Assembly: GCA_035493475.1 (NCBI GenBank)
Contig: DATJIF010000123.1
Span: forward strand, 62,001 to 126,000
Length of the DNA: 64,000 nucleotides
Origin: Actinospica sp035493475
GTDB taxonomy: Bacteria > Actinomycetota > Actinomycetes > Streptomycetales > Catenulisporaceae
Reading direction: 5' to 3'
The position numbers and the translations under genes are program-made. The notes beneath the pieces were generated by a model, which was given only the letters and a program-made list of their open reading frames with translations, was not told the DNA's origin and made no database searches. Below are positions 1-8,307 of the stretch, in pieces (position 1 is the first letter of the stretch; each line of letters opens with the position of its first letter).

Positions 1-225
1 ATCGCCGTCCCCGCGGACGCCGCCGCGCCGGGCGTCCCGGCGTTCCCCGCGATCGCCGAGGCCCGCCAGAAGTTGATCAGTACCCGAATTCACCACGTAT
101 CGCCGGCCGCGATCTCCGTGGCGGATCTCCCCTCGAATCCGAACACGATCATCAACGCCGACGACGATCCGCGCGCCGCCGTCGTGAAACTCGTGGACTT
201 CCTCGCCGAACGCCGACTCGTCTGA
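1..225 (+). CDS. etfB: Electron transfer flavoprotein beta subunit, C-terminal part (5' end outside window)
   Basis: An open frame runs from the first base to a TGA at 223-225, giving 74 residues with no start codon, so only the 3' end is present. The tail (..DPRAAVVKLVDFLAERRLV) resembles the C-terminal helix of EtfB, which ends in a conserved L-x-E/D-F/Y-L segment. EtfB pairs with EtfA to carry electrons from acyl-CoA and other flavin dehydrogenases to the membrane quinone reductase. The call rests mainly on position: etfA follows 55 bp downstream and etfD after that, on the same strand. The visible fragment alone would not identify the family. Confidence 0.6.
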   Translation: MAVPADAAAPGVPAFPAIAEARQKLISTRIHHVSPAAISVADLPSNPNTIINADDDPRAAVVKLVDFLAERRLV

Positions 226-280
226 AACGCGTGGGAAAACATTGGTCAAGAGTCGCGTTTGACGGACCCGCAGGACGGAC

Positions 281-1105
281 ATGTTTCCGCCCATGCCCCT
301 CGCGGACCCGATCCTGGTCCTCGCGGACGAGACCGACGACGATGACGCGATCGCCCAGGCCACGCGCGAACTTCTCGCGCTCGCGCGCCGCGTCGGCACG
401 CCCGTCCTCGTGCGCTGCGATCATTGCCGCGCCGTCGAGGAATTGACCGAGATCGCGCGCGACCACCATCCCGTCGCGATTCTGATCACCTCCTCGCCCG
501 AGAATGATCGAATATCCGCGAGGCTGGCCGTCCGCCTCGAATCCGCGATCATCACAGACGTCACAGACCTCATACTCAGAGATGATCACCTGATCGCCCT
601 CTCCGACCGCGTGAGAAGCGAGATCCACACTCCCACCTCCGTGATCACCGTCCGCCCGCGCGTGCACGAACCGGCCCGCGAACTGCTGCTCAGCGAGGCC
701 GACGTGGTGGTCGCCGGAGGACGCGGCGTCGGCTCGGCCGAGGGATTCAGCCTGCTGGCCCGAGTCGCCTACGCGCTCGGCGGCTGCCTCGGCGGCACGC
801 ACACCGCGGGCGAACTCGGCTGGTGCCCGCACCACGCCCGGATCAGCCTGCCCGGCGCCCAGATCCACCCGCGGCTCTACCTCGCGGGCGGCGTGTCCGG
901 ATCCGTACGGCACCGCTCCGCCATCCGCGGCGCGCGCACCGTCGTCGCCATCGACAGCGATCCGCACGCCCCGATCTTCCGCGAAGCCGACTTCGGCATC
1001 GTCGGCGACCTGCACGCGGTGCTGCCCGCCCTCCTCGACGAACTGGCCGCCCGCGCGGCCCTGACATCCGCCACGCACCCCACCCCCGAACCCGCGGAGG
1101 CCTAA
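281..1105 (+). CDS. etfA: Electron transfer flavoprotein alpha subunit (short form)
   Basis: 274 residues. The C-terminal half is an unmistakable EtfA FAD-binding domain: GGRGVGSAEGF near residue 149, GGTHTAGELGW, the SLPGAQIHPRLYLAGGVSGS stretch, then AIDSDPHAPIF and ADFGIVGDL. These residues hold FAD, which passes electrons to the quinone reductase. The N-terminal nucleotide-fold domain is reduced; bacterial EtfA is usually about 310-325 residues, so roughly 45 are missing there. The ATG at 281 is preceded by a GGACGGAC ribosome-binding site; a second in-frame ATG at 293 is possible. The stop is one base before the TTG start of etfD, so the two are probably translationally coupled. Confidence 0.9.
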   Translation: MFPPMPLADPILVLADETDDDDAIAQATRELLALARRVGTPVLVRCDHCRAVEELTEIARDHHPVAILITSSPENDRISARLAVRLESAIITDVTDLILRDDHLIALSDRVRSEIHTPTSVITVRPRVHEPARELLLSEADVVVAGGRGVGSAEGFSLLARVAYALGGCLGGTHTAGELGWCPHHARISLPGAQIHPRLYLAGGVSGSVRHRSAIRGARTVVAIDSDPHAPIFREADFGIVGDLHAVLPALLDELAARAALTSATHPTPEPAEA

Positions 1106-1106
1106 G

Positions 1107-3260
1107 TTGCTCGTACGACTCCTGATCGGTCTGGCGATGACCGCGGTAGCGCTCGGTCTCGCCGGCCGCCGCCTGTTGTTCCTCTACCGCGTCGGACGCA
1201 TCGGCCAGCCGGTCGATCCGGACCGCACCAAGGACGTCCCGGCCCGCGCGTGGGCCGTGCTCAGCGAAGTCCTCGCGCAACGCAAACTGCTGAAGTGGAC
1301 CGTCGCGGGCGCCGCGCACGCCGCCGTCTTCTGGGGCTTCCTCATCCTCGGCGCGACGATCCTCGAAGGCTACGGCGCGCTGTTCCAGCGGGACTTCCAC
1401 ATCCCGCTGATCGGCACGGACACCTGGCTCGGCTTCCTCGAAGACCTCTTCATCGTCGCCGTGCTCTGCGGCCTCGTCGTCTTCGCCGCCCTCCGGATCC
1501 GCCAGTCGCCGGAACGCCTCGGCCGCTCCTCCCGCTTCTCCGGCTCGCACCTCGGCGCCGCGTGGCTCGTGCTGTTCATGATCTTCAATGTGATGTGGAC
1601 GCTGCTGCTCTACCGCGGCGCGCAGATCAACACGGGCTACTTCCCGTACCGGCACGGCGCCTTCGCCTCCGAGATCGCCGCCAAGATCCTGCACCCGCTC
1701 GGCCACACCGCCAACGACGTCCTCGAAACCGTCGGCATCCTCGGCTCGCTCGGCGTCGTGCTCGGGTTCCTCGTCCTCGTCGTGAACTCCAAGCACCTGC
1801 ACATCTTCCTCGCCCCCTTCAACATCGCCTTCTCCCGCCGCCCGCGCGCCCTCGGCCCGCTGCTGCCGGTCTACTCGGCCGGGAAGGAGGTCGACTTCGA
1901 GGACCCCGGCGAGGACGACAAGATCGGCCGCGGCGCCATCGAGGACTTCACCTGGAAGGGCCTGCTCGACTTCGCGACGTGCACCGAATGCGGACGCTGC
2001 CAGTCGCAGTGCCCCGCCTGGAACACCGGCAAGCCGCTCAGCCCCAAGCTGCTGATCATGGGCCTGCGCGACCACGCCCTCGCCAAGGCCCCCTACCTGC
2101 TCGCCGACTCCGACGGCGCCCGCGCCGCCCTGTCCGAGGCCGACCGCGCCGAGGGGGAGCGGGCACTCGTCGGCCCCGTCGCGGACGGCGGCGTCATCGA
2201 CCCGGACGTCCTGTGGTCCTGCGTCACCTGCGGCGCCTGCGTCGAACAATGCCCGGTCGACATCGAACACGTCGACCACATCGTCGACATGCGCCGCTAC
2301 CAGGTCATGATCGAGTCCGAATTCCCGCACGAGGCCCAGGGCATGCTCCGCAACCTCGAACGCAAGGGCGACCCCTGGGGCCGCGGCAACAAGGCTCGCC
2401 TCGAATGGACCCAGGGCCTGCCGTTCGAGGTCCGAGTCTTCGGCGACAACGGCGAGGAAAGCCTCCCCGACGACGTCGAGTACCTCTTCTGGGTCGGCTG
2501 CGCGGGCTCCCTCGACGACAACGCCAAGAAGACCAGCCGCTCCGTCGCCGAGCTCCTGCACGAGGCGGGCGTCGAGTTCATGATCCTCGGCAGCGGCGAA
2601 ACCTGCACCGGCGACGCGGCCCGGCGGCTAGGCCAGGAACTGCTCTTCCAGGAACTCGCCAAGCAGAACGTCGAGACCCTCAACGAGGTCGGCGCCCGCA
2701 AGATCGTCGTCACCTGCGCCCACTGCTTCAACACCCTCTCGAACGAGTACCCGCAGTTCGGCGGCGACTACGAGGTCGTCCACCACACCGAACTGCTCGC
2801 CAAGCTGGTGGCCGAGGGCAAACTCCGCCCCGTCACCGACGTCGACGTGGCGGTCACCTACCACGACCCCTGCTATCTCGGCCGCCACAACCGCGTCTTC
2901 AGCCCCCCGCGCGAGATCCTCGGCAGCATCCCCGGCGTCCGCCTCACCGAGATGCCGAGGAACAAGGAACGCTCCTTCTGCTGCGGCGCCGGCGGTGCCC
3001 GCATGTGGATGGAGGAGACCATCGGCTCCCGCATCAACGAGACCAGGACTGACGAGGCCCTGGGCACCGAGCCCGACCTCGTCACCGCCGCGTGCCCCTA
3101 CTGCATCGTCATGCTCACCGACGGCGTCAACACGCGCAAGCAGGAGGGCAAGGCCGCGGAGAACGTCCGCGTGACCGACGTCTCCGAGGTCCTGCTCCGC
3201 TCGATCCAGAGGCCTGCGGAGGCAGCGCCCGCCCCCACCCCCGCCCCCGAAGCGGAGTGA
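1107..3260 (+). CDS. etfD: Membrane-bound EtfD-type ETF:menaquinone oxidoreductase, Fe-S protein
   Basis: 717 residues. The N-terminal ~240 contain about five hydrophobic helices of a NarI-like membrane module. A double ferredoxin domain follows, with CTECGRCQSQCP and CVTCGACVEQCP, each ligating a [4Fe-4S] cluster. The C-terminal half holds two cysteine-rich CCG-type domains, including TCAHCFNTL and FCCGAGGARMW, as in heterodisulfide-reductase-like subunits. In actinobacteria this protein (mycobacterial Rv0338c type) takes electrons from EtfBA into menaquinone during fatty-acid beta-oxidation. It starts with TTG at 1107, directly after the etfA stop. The C-terminus is a Pro/Ala/Glu-rich tail. 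The stop lies 18 bp from the convergent hydrolase gene, with no obvious terminator hairpin. Confidence 0.92.
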   Translation: MLVRLLIGLAMTAVALGLAGRRLLFLYRVGRIGQPVDPDRTKDVPARAWAVLSEVLAQRKLLKWTVAGAAHAAVFWGFLILGATILEGYGALFQRDFHIPLIGTDTWLGFLEDLFIVAVLCGLVVFAALRIRQSPERLGRSSRFSGSHLGAAWLVLFMIFNVMWTLLLYRGAQINTGYFPYRHGAFASEIAAKILHPLGHTANDVLETVGILGSLGVVLGFLVLVVNSKHLHIFLAPFNIAFSRRPRALGPLLPVYSAGKEVDFEDPGEDDKIGRGAIEDFTWKGLLDFATCTECGRCQSQCPAWNTGKPLSPKLLIMGLRDHALAKAPYLLADSDGARAALSEADRAEGERALVGPVADGGVIDPDVLWSCVTCGACVEQCPVDIEHVDHIVDMRRYQVMIESEFPHEAQGMLRNLERKGDPWGRGNKARLEWTQGLPFEVRVFGDNGEESLPDDVEYLFWVGCAGSLDDNAKKTSRSVAELLHEAGVEFMILGSGETCTGDAARRLGQELLFQELAKQNVETLNEVGARKIVVTCAHCFNTLSNEYPQFGGDYEVVHHTELLAKLVAEGKLRPVTDVDVAVTYHDPCYLGRHNRVFSPPREILGSIPGVRLTEMPRNKERSFCCGAGGARMWMEETIGSRINETRTDEALGTEPDLVTAACPYCIVMLTDGVNTRKQEGKAAENVRVTDVSEVLLRSIQRPAEAAPAPTPAPEAE

Positions 3261-3278
3261 CCCCGTTCCGCTGAGCCC

Positions 3279-4634
3279 CTAGACCTCCCCGTCCGCCATC
3301 TTCCACAACCGCTCGAACACCGCGTCCCCGCTGGACCGCAGCCCGTCGTGCTCGTACTCGTTCGTGATCCAGCGGCGTAGCCCTCTGATGCGGGACGCCG
3401 TCCGCGACGAATGGTCGGCGTCCACGTACAGGTCCTCCGCGTACACGACCGCCGCCACCGGCACGCTGTTCGAGGCGAGCACGTCGGCGTCGTACAGCCG
3501 CGGCCAATCCGTGCGCTCGGCCAGCAGATCCGCCACCGAGCGCAGCGGCCGCAGCGACGGATCGGTGCGGAAGTGCCACGGATGGATGGTCTCGCCCGTG
3601 AACAGCAGTGGAGAGTCCCCCGACCCCGACGTGGCCCGCGCCGCCGAGAACTCCGGAAACTCGCCACGCACCCGTTCCGCCGACCAGCCCGTCGGCTTGC
3701 CACCCTGCGCGTAGCACGGCTCATGCAGCAGCGCGTAGATCGGATGCCCGGCGAAGCTCAGCTCGCTCTGCACGTCCTCAAGGAACGCGTCAGACAGCGC
3801 CGTCGAGCCGCCGCCCGCTCCCGTCCCGCTTCCCACCTGCAGCAGCGCACCCTCCAACAGATAATGCAGCCGCTCGTACCCGTCGCTCATCCCCAGCATG
3901 ATCCCGAGCGACTGGAACGCCTCAGCCGTCAGCAGCATCCCGCTTGACAGCGTCACCTCGTGCTCGGTCAGATACGCCGCGATCGAGCGCACGTGAGCGA
4001 CGTCCTCCGGATACCGCTCGTAGTACGTCTCACTCTTGCGCACCATCCGCGGATAGGCGGCCCGATACACGTCGTCCGCGTGCGCATCCAGCGAGGGCAG
4101 CCCACCGCAGATCAACACCCGCCGCAGCCCCTCCGGCGCGATGGACAGGTACGTCGTCGCGCAGAACCCGCCGAAGCTCTGCCCCAGCACCGTCCACGGC
4201 TCGTCCCCGGCCAACTCCTGCCGGATCAGCTCGCAGTCCCGCACGATCGAGTCCGCCCGGAAGTGCGTCAGATAATCAGCCTGCGCCGCCGCGTCCCCCC
4301 GCGCAGGCAGCGTCTGCCGATTAACCGGCGTGGACCGCGCCGTCCCCCGCTGGTCCAGCAGCAGCACCCGGAAGTCCTGCACGGCCCGCCCCACCCAGCC
4401 GCCCACCGACCCCGACCCGAACGACCCCGTAGGCCGCGGCGACCCGAACCCCGGCCCGCCCTGCAGAAACACCAGCCAAGGCCGCCGCTCCCCACCCGGC
4501 GCCCGCACCTCCCGCGCGAACACCGAGATCCGCTCGCCGTCCGGCACCCCGTGATCCAACGGCACCGAAAACGTCCGCTCGGCCACGACCAGGCCCGGAA
4601 TGCGGAATGTGGGGGAGGGCAGAAGTTCAGGCAT
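3279..4634 (-). CDS. Alpha/beta hydrolase, proline iminopeptidase-like (peptidase S33)
   Basis: 451 residues. It has the oxyanion-hole motif LQGGPGFGSPRP, then DQRGTARS, then the nucleophile elbow GQSFGG carrying the catalytic serine. The HGGPG-type motif and the ~430-450 residue length with a large cap fit prolyl aminopeptidase-like S33 enzymes, which remove N-terminal proline or act on related small amides. No signal peptide is visible, so it is probably cytoplasmic. It is monocistronic: convergent with etfD and followed upstream by an intergenic stretch and a tRNA. ATG at 4634 is the natural start because the conserved PLDHG segment begins about 25 residues later. Substrate cannot be told from sequence. 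Confidence 0.85.
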   Translation of the reverse strand: MPELLPSPTFRIPGLVVAERTFSVPLDHGVPDGERISVFAREVRAPGGERRPWLVFLQGGPGFGSPRPTGSFGSGSVGGWVGRAVQDFRVLLLDQRGTARSTPVNRQTLPARGDAAAQADYLTHFRADSIVRDCELIRQELAGDEPWTVLGQSFGGFCATTYLSIAPEGLRRVLICGGLPSLDAHADDVYRAAYPRMVRKSETYYERYPEDVAHVRSIAAYLTEHEVTLSSGMLLTAEAFQSLGIMLGMSDGYERLHYLLEGALLQVGSGTGAGGGSTALSDAFLEDVQSELSFAGHPIYALLHEPCYAQGGKPTGWSAERVRGEFPEFSAARATSGSGDSPLLFTGETIHPWHFRTDPSLRPLRSVADLLAERTDWPRLYDADVLASNSVPVAAVVYAEDLYVDADHSSRTASRIRGLRRWITNEYEHDGLRSSGDAVFERLWKMADGEV

Positions 4635-4786
4635 GAGTACAGTCTGCCGCAGTTGCCCGCCCGCGCATCACCCGCCACGTCCCCGCAACGGCTCCGCACG
4701 GCCCCGCAACGTCCCCGCAACGGCCTGACCCGCCGTCACGCGCTGGCATGGACGGCCCCCCGGAGATGATATTGTTCTCCCCACGA

Positions 4787-4858
4787 GGGCGATTAGCTCA
4801 GCGGGAGAGCGCTTCGTTCACACCGAAGAGGTCACTGGTTCGATCCCAGTATCGCCCA
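4787..4858 (+). tRNA. tRNA-Val (anticodon CAC)
   Basis: A complete 72-nt cloverleaf without encoded CCA. The acceptor arm pairs GGGCGAT (4787-4793) with ATCGCCC (4851-4857), discriminator A at 4858. The D arm is GCTC/GAGC, the anticodon stem CTTCG/CGAAG encloses the loop TTCACAC, giving anticodon CAC (valine, GUG codons), and the T arm ACTGG/CCAGT encloses TTCGATC. A TATTGT at 4770-4775, 12 nt upstream, may be its -10 box. A strong hairpin terminator follows at once. Confidence 0.97.
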
Positions 4859-4866
4859 CTGCATGT

Positions 4867-4899
4867 AAGCCCCCTGCCGGTTCCGCGGCAGGGGGCTTT
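4867..4899 (+). terminator. Rho-independent terminator after tRNA-Val
   Basis: Twelve-base perfect stem AAGCCCCCTGCC / GGCAGGGGGCTT with an 8-nt loop, followed by a short T run. It lies 8 bp after the tRNA and matches the GC-rich terminators common after actinobacterial tRNAs. Confidence 0.9.
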
Positions 4900-5028
4900 G
4901 CGTTTGCTCGGGCTGGGGGCCGGCGGTCTGTGTCCGGTGTCCGTGGGTTTGCTGGCGGTGCGTTACCCACCCGCCCGCCCCGGTCTCGGCGTGGCCCGGC
5001 CGCGTCGGCTGCCTGCGGGGAGAGCCGG

Positions 5029-5817
5029 TTAGAACATGGTGTTGTCGTTGGCGGATTCGGCCGGGACTTCCTGGACGGCGTCCCAGTGCTCGACGATCTT
5101 GCCGTCGCGGATGCGGAAGAACTCGATGCACGCGAAGCCGAGGTGCTGTGGGTTGAGCTTGAGGTGGTGGTGGACCGCGACGTAGTCGCCCTCGGCGATG
5201 ACCCGCTTGACGTCGAAGCTGGCCTGCGGGTGTGCGGCGAACAGGCCGGTGAACAGCTCGGTCGCGGCCGCGACGCCGTCGGGGTGCTGCGGGTTGTGCT
5301 CGTAGAACGACTCGACGGCGTACCGCTCGAAGACGGTCGGGTCCTTCTCGACGGCCAGCGCATGGAACACCGCCTCCACGATCTTCCTGCTCTGCGCGGC
5401 GTCCGCGTTCGGGTCGGGCGCGTTCACGGACGGCTCGCTCAGTGTGGTGAACAGGTCGTGGCCGCCGACGGTGGTGTCCGGGACCGGCTGGATGACGTCC
5501 CAGTGCTCGACGATCTTGCCGTCCTGGACCCGGAAGATGTCGACGACGACGCTCGCGGTGGCGCCGGGTTCAGGGGCGGACTCGCTGTGCAGCAGCACCA
5601 GGTCGTCCTCGGCCAGGATGCGGTGCGTGGTCTTCTGCAGGTTCGGAAAGGTGCTGCGGAAGTACGTGATGAAGCGCTTGAGCCCGTCGGCTCCGTCCAC
5701 GCCCTGCGGGTTGTGGTTGGTGTAGCTCCCGACGTGCTCGTCGATCACGTCGAGGTTGCCGTGGCTGAACAGCTGGTCGTAGAAGTGGGCGACGATCTTC
5801 TTGTTCTCGGCGGACAT
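5029..5817 (-). CDS. Tandem SnoaL-like (NTF2-fold) protein
   Basis: 262 residues built from two copies of a SnoaL-like domain, about residues 1-125 and 140-262. Each copy carries the signatures of the family: an N-terminal helix with KIVxxFY or KIVEAVFHAL, a YxxHNPQ motif, and the C-terminal FRxxDGKIVEHWDxxQ strand pair. Single-domain relatives bind small hydrophobic molecules or act as cyclases, isomerases or detoxifying proteins; the substrate here is unknown. ATG at 5817 is chosen because GGAGAGAGG lies 7 nt upstream and the conserved domain begins at once; an in-frame ATG at 5835 sits inside a palindrome. It is divergent from an HxlR regulator, which probably controls it through the intervening dyad. 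Confidence 0.85.
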   Translation of the reverse strand: MSAENKKIVAHFYDQLFSHGNLDVIDEHVGSYTNHNPQGVDGADGLKRFITYFRSTFPNLQKTTHRILAEDDLVLLHSESAPEPGATASVVVDIFRVQDGKIVEHWDVIQPVPDTTVGGHDLFTTLSEPSVNAPDPNADAAQSRKIVEAVFHALAVEKDPTVFERYAVESFYEHNPQHPDGVAAATELFTGLFAAHPQASFDVKRVIAEGDYVAVHHHLKLNPQHLGFACIEFFRIRDGKIVEHWDAVQEVPAESANDNTMF

Positions 5818-5825
5818 GGTGGGGC

Positions 5826-5881
5826 CTCTCTCCATAGTTACCTCTTGTGCGTAACCCCATGATCGGTGACTATGGAGAGAG
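5826..5881. promoter_or_regulatory. Dyad operator between SnoaL gene and HxlR regulator
   Basis: The arms CTCTCTCCATAGTTAC (5826-5841) and GTGACTATGGAGAGAG (5866-5881) are inverted repeats matching at 15 of 16 positions, 24 bp apart. A second, nested dyad GTTAC-N9-GTAAC sits at 5837-5855. The pair fills the gap between the two divergent genes, so it is the likely HxlR binding region controlling both promoters. Confidence 0.7.
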
Positions 5882-5899
5882 ATGTAAGGAGGCACTTTC

Positions 5900-6322
5900 A
5901 TGTCAGTCACGCACACCGATGTGCCTAACCCCGGGACCACGGCCCCGGACTGCCCGATCCGCGAGGTGCTCGACCGGGTCGGCGACAAGTGGAGCACGCT
6001 GATCGTGATCCGCCTCGGGCCTGGCGTGCGCCGGTTCAACGAACTGCACCGCGAGATCGAGGGAATCAGCCAGCGCATGCTGACCCTCACCCTGCGCGCA
6101 CTGGAACGCGACGGCCTGGTCACCCGCACCGTCTACCCGAGCGTGCCACCACGCGTCGACTACGAACTCACCGAACTCGGCCGCACCCTGCTCGAACCGA
6201 TTACCGCGCTGCACGAATGGGCCGTTGCACACCGCGACGACATCCGGCACGCCCGCGACCTCCACGACCGCGCGACCGACGATCCGGACGGACTCCGCCC
6301 ACCCCACGGACAACAGCGCTGA
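5900..6322 (+). CDS. HxlR-family winged-helix transcriptional regulator
   Basis: 140 residues. The core has the HxlR signature: CPIREVLDRVGDKWSTLIVIRL, then RRFNELHREIEGISQRMLTLTLRALERDGLV as the winged helix, then the wing with YPSVPPRVDYELTELGRTL. HxlR proteins are dimeric regulators that often sense reactive aldehydes, electrophiles or oxidants through a conserved cysteine; here Cys is in the CPIR motif. The ATG has a strong GGAGG 7 nt upstream. It is divergent from the tandem SnoaL gene with a large dyad between them, which points to autoregulation and control of that neighbour. Confidence 0.92.
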   Translation: MSVTHTDVPNPGTTAPDCPIREVLDRVGDKWSTLIVIRLGPGVRRFNELHREIEGISQRMLTLTLRALERDGLVTRTVYPSVPPRVDYELTELGRTLLEPITALHEWAVAHRDDIRHARDLHDRATDDPDGLRPPHGQQR

Positions 6323-6557
6323 TCACTCTGCGCCGGGCGAAACGGCGCGCGCCGGGAGGATCGACGCGTGGGGATGGGCCGACGGCGCCAAAACGCCGCC
6401 TGACCGCGACACGCGCCCGCAGCCTGAAGGCCGACTGGCAGAACACGATCAACACGGCATACCTAAGCCGATACCAGCATGTCCAAGCCGTCGTCCAGAA
6501 CCCCGGGGCGGGTTAACTCGGTTGACGGTGGGCGGGTCTGGCGGGTCGGATGGGCTT

Positions 6558-7457
6558 GTGAGTTCCCGTGAGGTCTACGCCGGCCAGGTCGATATCGGTG
6601 TACCGCTTGTGCGCGAGTTGGTGGCTGCGCAGTTCCCGCAGTGGGCTGGGTTGGCGGTGGAGCCGGTGGAGTCGAACGGGTTGGTGAATGCGGTCTACCG
6701 GCTTGGTGAGGACCTGTCCGTGCGGTTGCCGCGGCGGCCTTCGAGTACCGACGAAGTGCGACGGGAGGAGGCGAAGCTGACGGCGCTTGCGTCGTTTCTG
6801 CCGGTGGCCATTCCTGTTGTCGAGGGGATCGGCTCGCCTACGCCCGCGTTCCCGGGTGAGTGGTCCGTCCATCGGTGGCTCAGCGGTACGACGCCTTCGC
6901 CCGGCGCGCTCGTTGACCCGCTTCGGTTGGCGAGGGACCTTGCGGCGTTCGTCCATGCGTTTCGGCGGATCGATCTGCCGGATCGGGCGCCGGCGTATCC
7001 GGGTGAGCGTCGGACGCGGGCTTCGATGGACTCGATGGATTCGGGGACGCGTAAGGTGATCGGTGAGTTGGACGGCTTGATCGACACTCGCGCGGCGTTG
7101 GCGTCGTGGGAGGAGTCGCTCGCGGCGCCGTACGACGGGCGTGAGGTGTGGGTGCACTCGGACTTGAAGCCGAACAACCTGCTCGTGTCGGCGGACGGTC
7201 GGCTGGCCGCGGTGATCGACTTCGAGACGTGCGGTCTCGGTGATCCGGCGTGCGATCTGTTCCCCGCGTGGTATCTGCTGCCTGCGAACGCTCGCGACGA
7301 GTTCCGTGCGGCGCTCGACGTGGACGACGCGGCGTGGCTGCGCGGACGGGGGCGCGTGCTGTCTCAGGCTCTGGGCTATCTGCGGGACTTCAAGGAGACC
7401 AACCCGGCGCTCGCGAACTATGCGCGATACGCCGTCGACCAGGTGCTCGCAGCCTAG
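6558..7457 (+). CDS. Aminoglycoside phosphotransferase (APH)-family kinase
   Basis: About 299 residues. The catalytic loop reads HSDLKPNNLL, fitting the Brenner HxDxxxxN motif, and the metal-binding segment reads IDFETCGLGDPACDLFPAWYL. The N-lobe includes VNAVYRLGEDLSVRLPRR and the GEWSVHRWLSG hinge segment. The family phosphorylates aminoglycosides, macrolides, choline, fructosamines and other small molecules; nothing here shows which. The start is uncertain: GTG at 6558 gives MSSREVYAGQ and a normal N-lobe, while TTG at 6519 is in frame. No strong Shine-Dalgarno site precedes either. Roughly 235 bp upstream hold no gene I can support. Confidence 0.8.
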   Translation: MSSREVYAGQVDIGVPLVRELVAAQFPQWAGLAVEPVESNGLVNAVYRLGEDLSVRLPRRPSSTDEVRREEAKLTALASFLPVAIPVVEGIGSPTPAFPGEWSVHRWLSGTTPSPGALVDPLRLARDLAAFVHAFRRIDLPDRAPAYPGERRTRASMDSMDSGTRKVIGELDGLIDTRAALASWEESLAAPYDGREVWVHSDLKPNNLLVSADGRLAAVIDFETCGLGDPACDLFPAWYLLPANARDEFRAALDVDDAAWLRGRGRVLSQALGYLRDFKETNPALANYARYAVDQVLAA

Positions 7458-7489
7458 CTTCTCGGTGAGCTCTCGTTCTTGCCCCTTAC

Positions 7490-8197
7490 TCAGGCCTGGT
7501 TGATCAGTTCGTTGACCTGGTTGGCGGGGACGGAGGTGCCGGGGGTCTCTAGGAACCAGCTCTGCAGCTGGTCCTGCGGCAGATTCTCGGGTCGCGCGGG
7601 CATGTAGGGCTGGACGTAGACCGGGGTGCCGGGCTGGCTGCGGCGGGAGTCGGCGAGCTTGCCGTAGGGCACGGCGTCGTAGCCGAGGGCGTCGAGGAGT
7701 TGCGCGGCCTGCTCGGTGGCGTGGGGGTCGTTGCCCGCGATCGGCAGGGCACTGCGGTCGGGGGCGCCTGCGGGGCGGGCGAGGGCGAGCAGGCGCACGA
7801 AGTCGATGTTGTTGAACGCCTTCACGACGCTGGACTGCGTGAGGTGGCGTTGCACGAGTTCGCTGGACGTGGCGGTGTCCCCGGTCAGCTCGGCGATCTC
7901 GCCGTCGCGGTCCGGGTAGTAGTTCATCGTGTCGATCACGGTCTTCCCAGCGAGGGCGTCGGCAGGTAGCTGCGGGTAGGCGGCCAGCGGGATGGTCGCG
8001 ACGACCAGGTCTCCGGCTCGCGCGGCCTCGGCGGGGGTGGCCGCGCGTGCGTGCTCGCCGAGTTCGGCTACCAGGTCGGCGAGGGTCTCGGGGCCGCGGG
8101 AGTTGCTGAGGACGACGTCGTAACCGGCGGCCACGGCCAGGCGCGCGATCGCGGTGCCGATGTTGCCGCTGCCGATCAACCCGAGGGTGCGAGTCAT
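7490..8197 (-). CDS. NADPH-dependent F420 reductase-like dinucleotide-binding protein
   Basis: 235 residues. The N-terminus is a Rossmann fold with LIGSGNIGTAIARLAVAAGYDVVLSNSRGPETL, followed by GDLVVATIPLAAY and a VIDTMNYYPDRDG segment. This matches the YukC/F420H2:NADP oxidoreductase-like family that binds NADP(H). A true F420 role is possible in actinomycetes but not provable from these motifs. It is divergent from the TetR gene at 8308, with 110 bp between them, so it is the likely target of that regulator. Confidence 0.85.
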   Translation of the reverse strand: MTRTLGLIGSGNIGTAIARLAVAAGYDVVLSNSRGPETLADLVAELGEHARAATPAEAARAGDLVVATIPLAAYPQLPADALAGKTVIDTMNYYPDRDGEIAELTGDTATSSELVQRHLTQSSVVKAFNNIDFVRLLALARPAGAPDRSALPIAGNDPHATEQAAQLLDALGYDAVPYGKLADSRRSQPGTPVYVQPYMPARPENLPQDQLQSWFLETPGTSVPANQVNELINQA

Positions 8198-8238
8198 GAG
8201 GGCTGCTCCTTGCCGATGGTACAGGTTTCGTTTGTGGA

Positions 8239-8266
8239 ACTGAGTGTCATACTAGGTACTGAGTGT
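8239..8266. promoter_or_regulatory. Direct repeat in reductase/TetR intergenic region
   Basis: ACTGAGTGT occurs twice, at 8239-8247 and 8258-8266, on a 19-bp period in the gap between the divergent reductase and TetR genes. No good palindrome is visible here, so this is offered only as a candidate regulator site. Confidence 0.35.
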
Positions 8267-8307
8267 TGAAACTGCAATTCGGCACGGAGCGAAGGTAGGA
8301 TCGTGAG

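Noticed and set aside
843..2561. Long open reverse frame of 572 codons across etfA-etfD
   Set aside because: Antisense to well-supported genes; composition is the third-position GC shadow, with no recognisable domain.
5029..6129. 366-codon form of the SnoaL gene
   Set aside because: The extra N-terminus crosses the divergent regulator and the dyad; homology and ribosome-binding site support ATG at 5817.
6558..7457. Antibiotic-resistance phosphotransferase
   Set aside because: The APH fold is shared by many metabolic kinases; no features tie it to a drug and no antibiotic cluster is adjacent.
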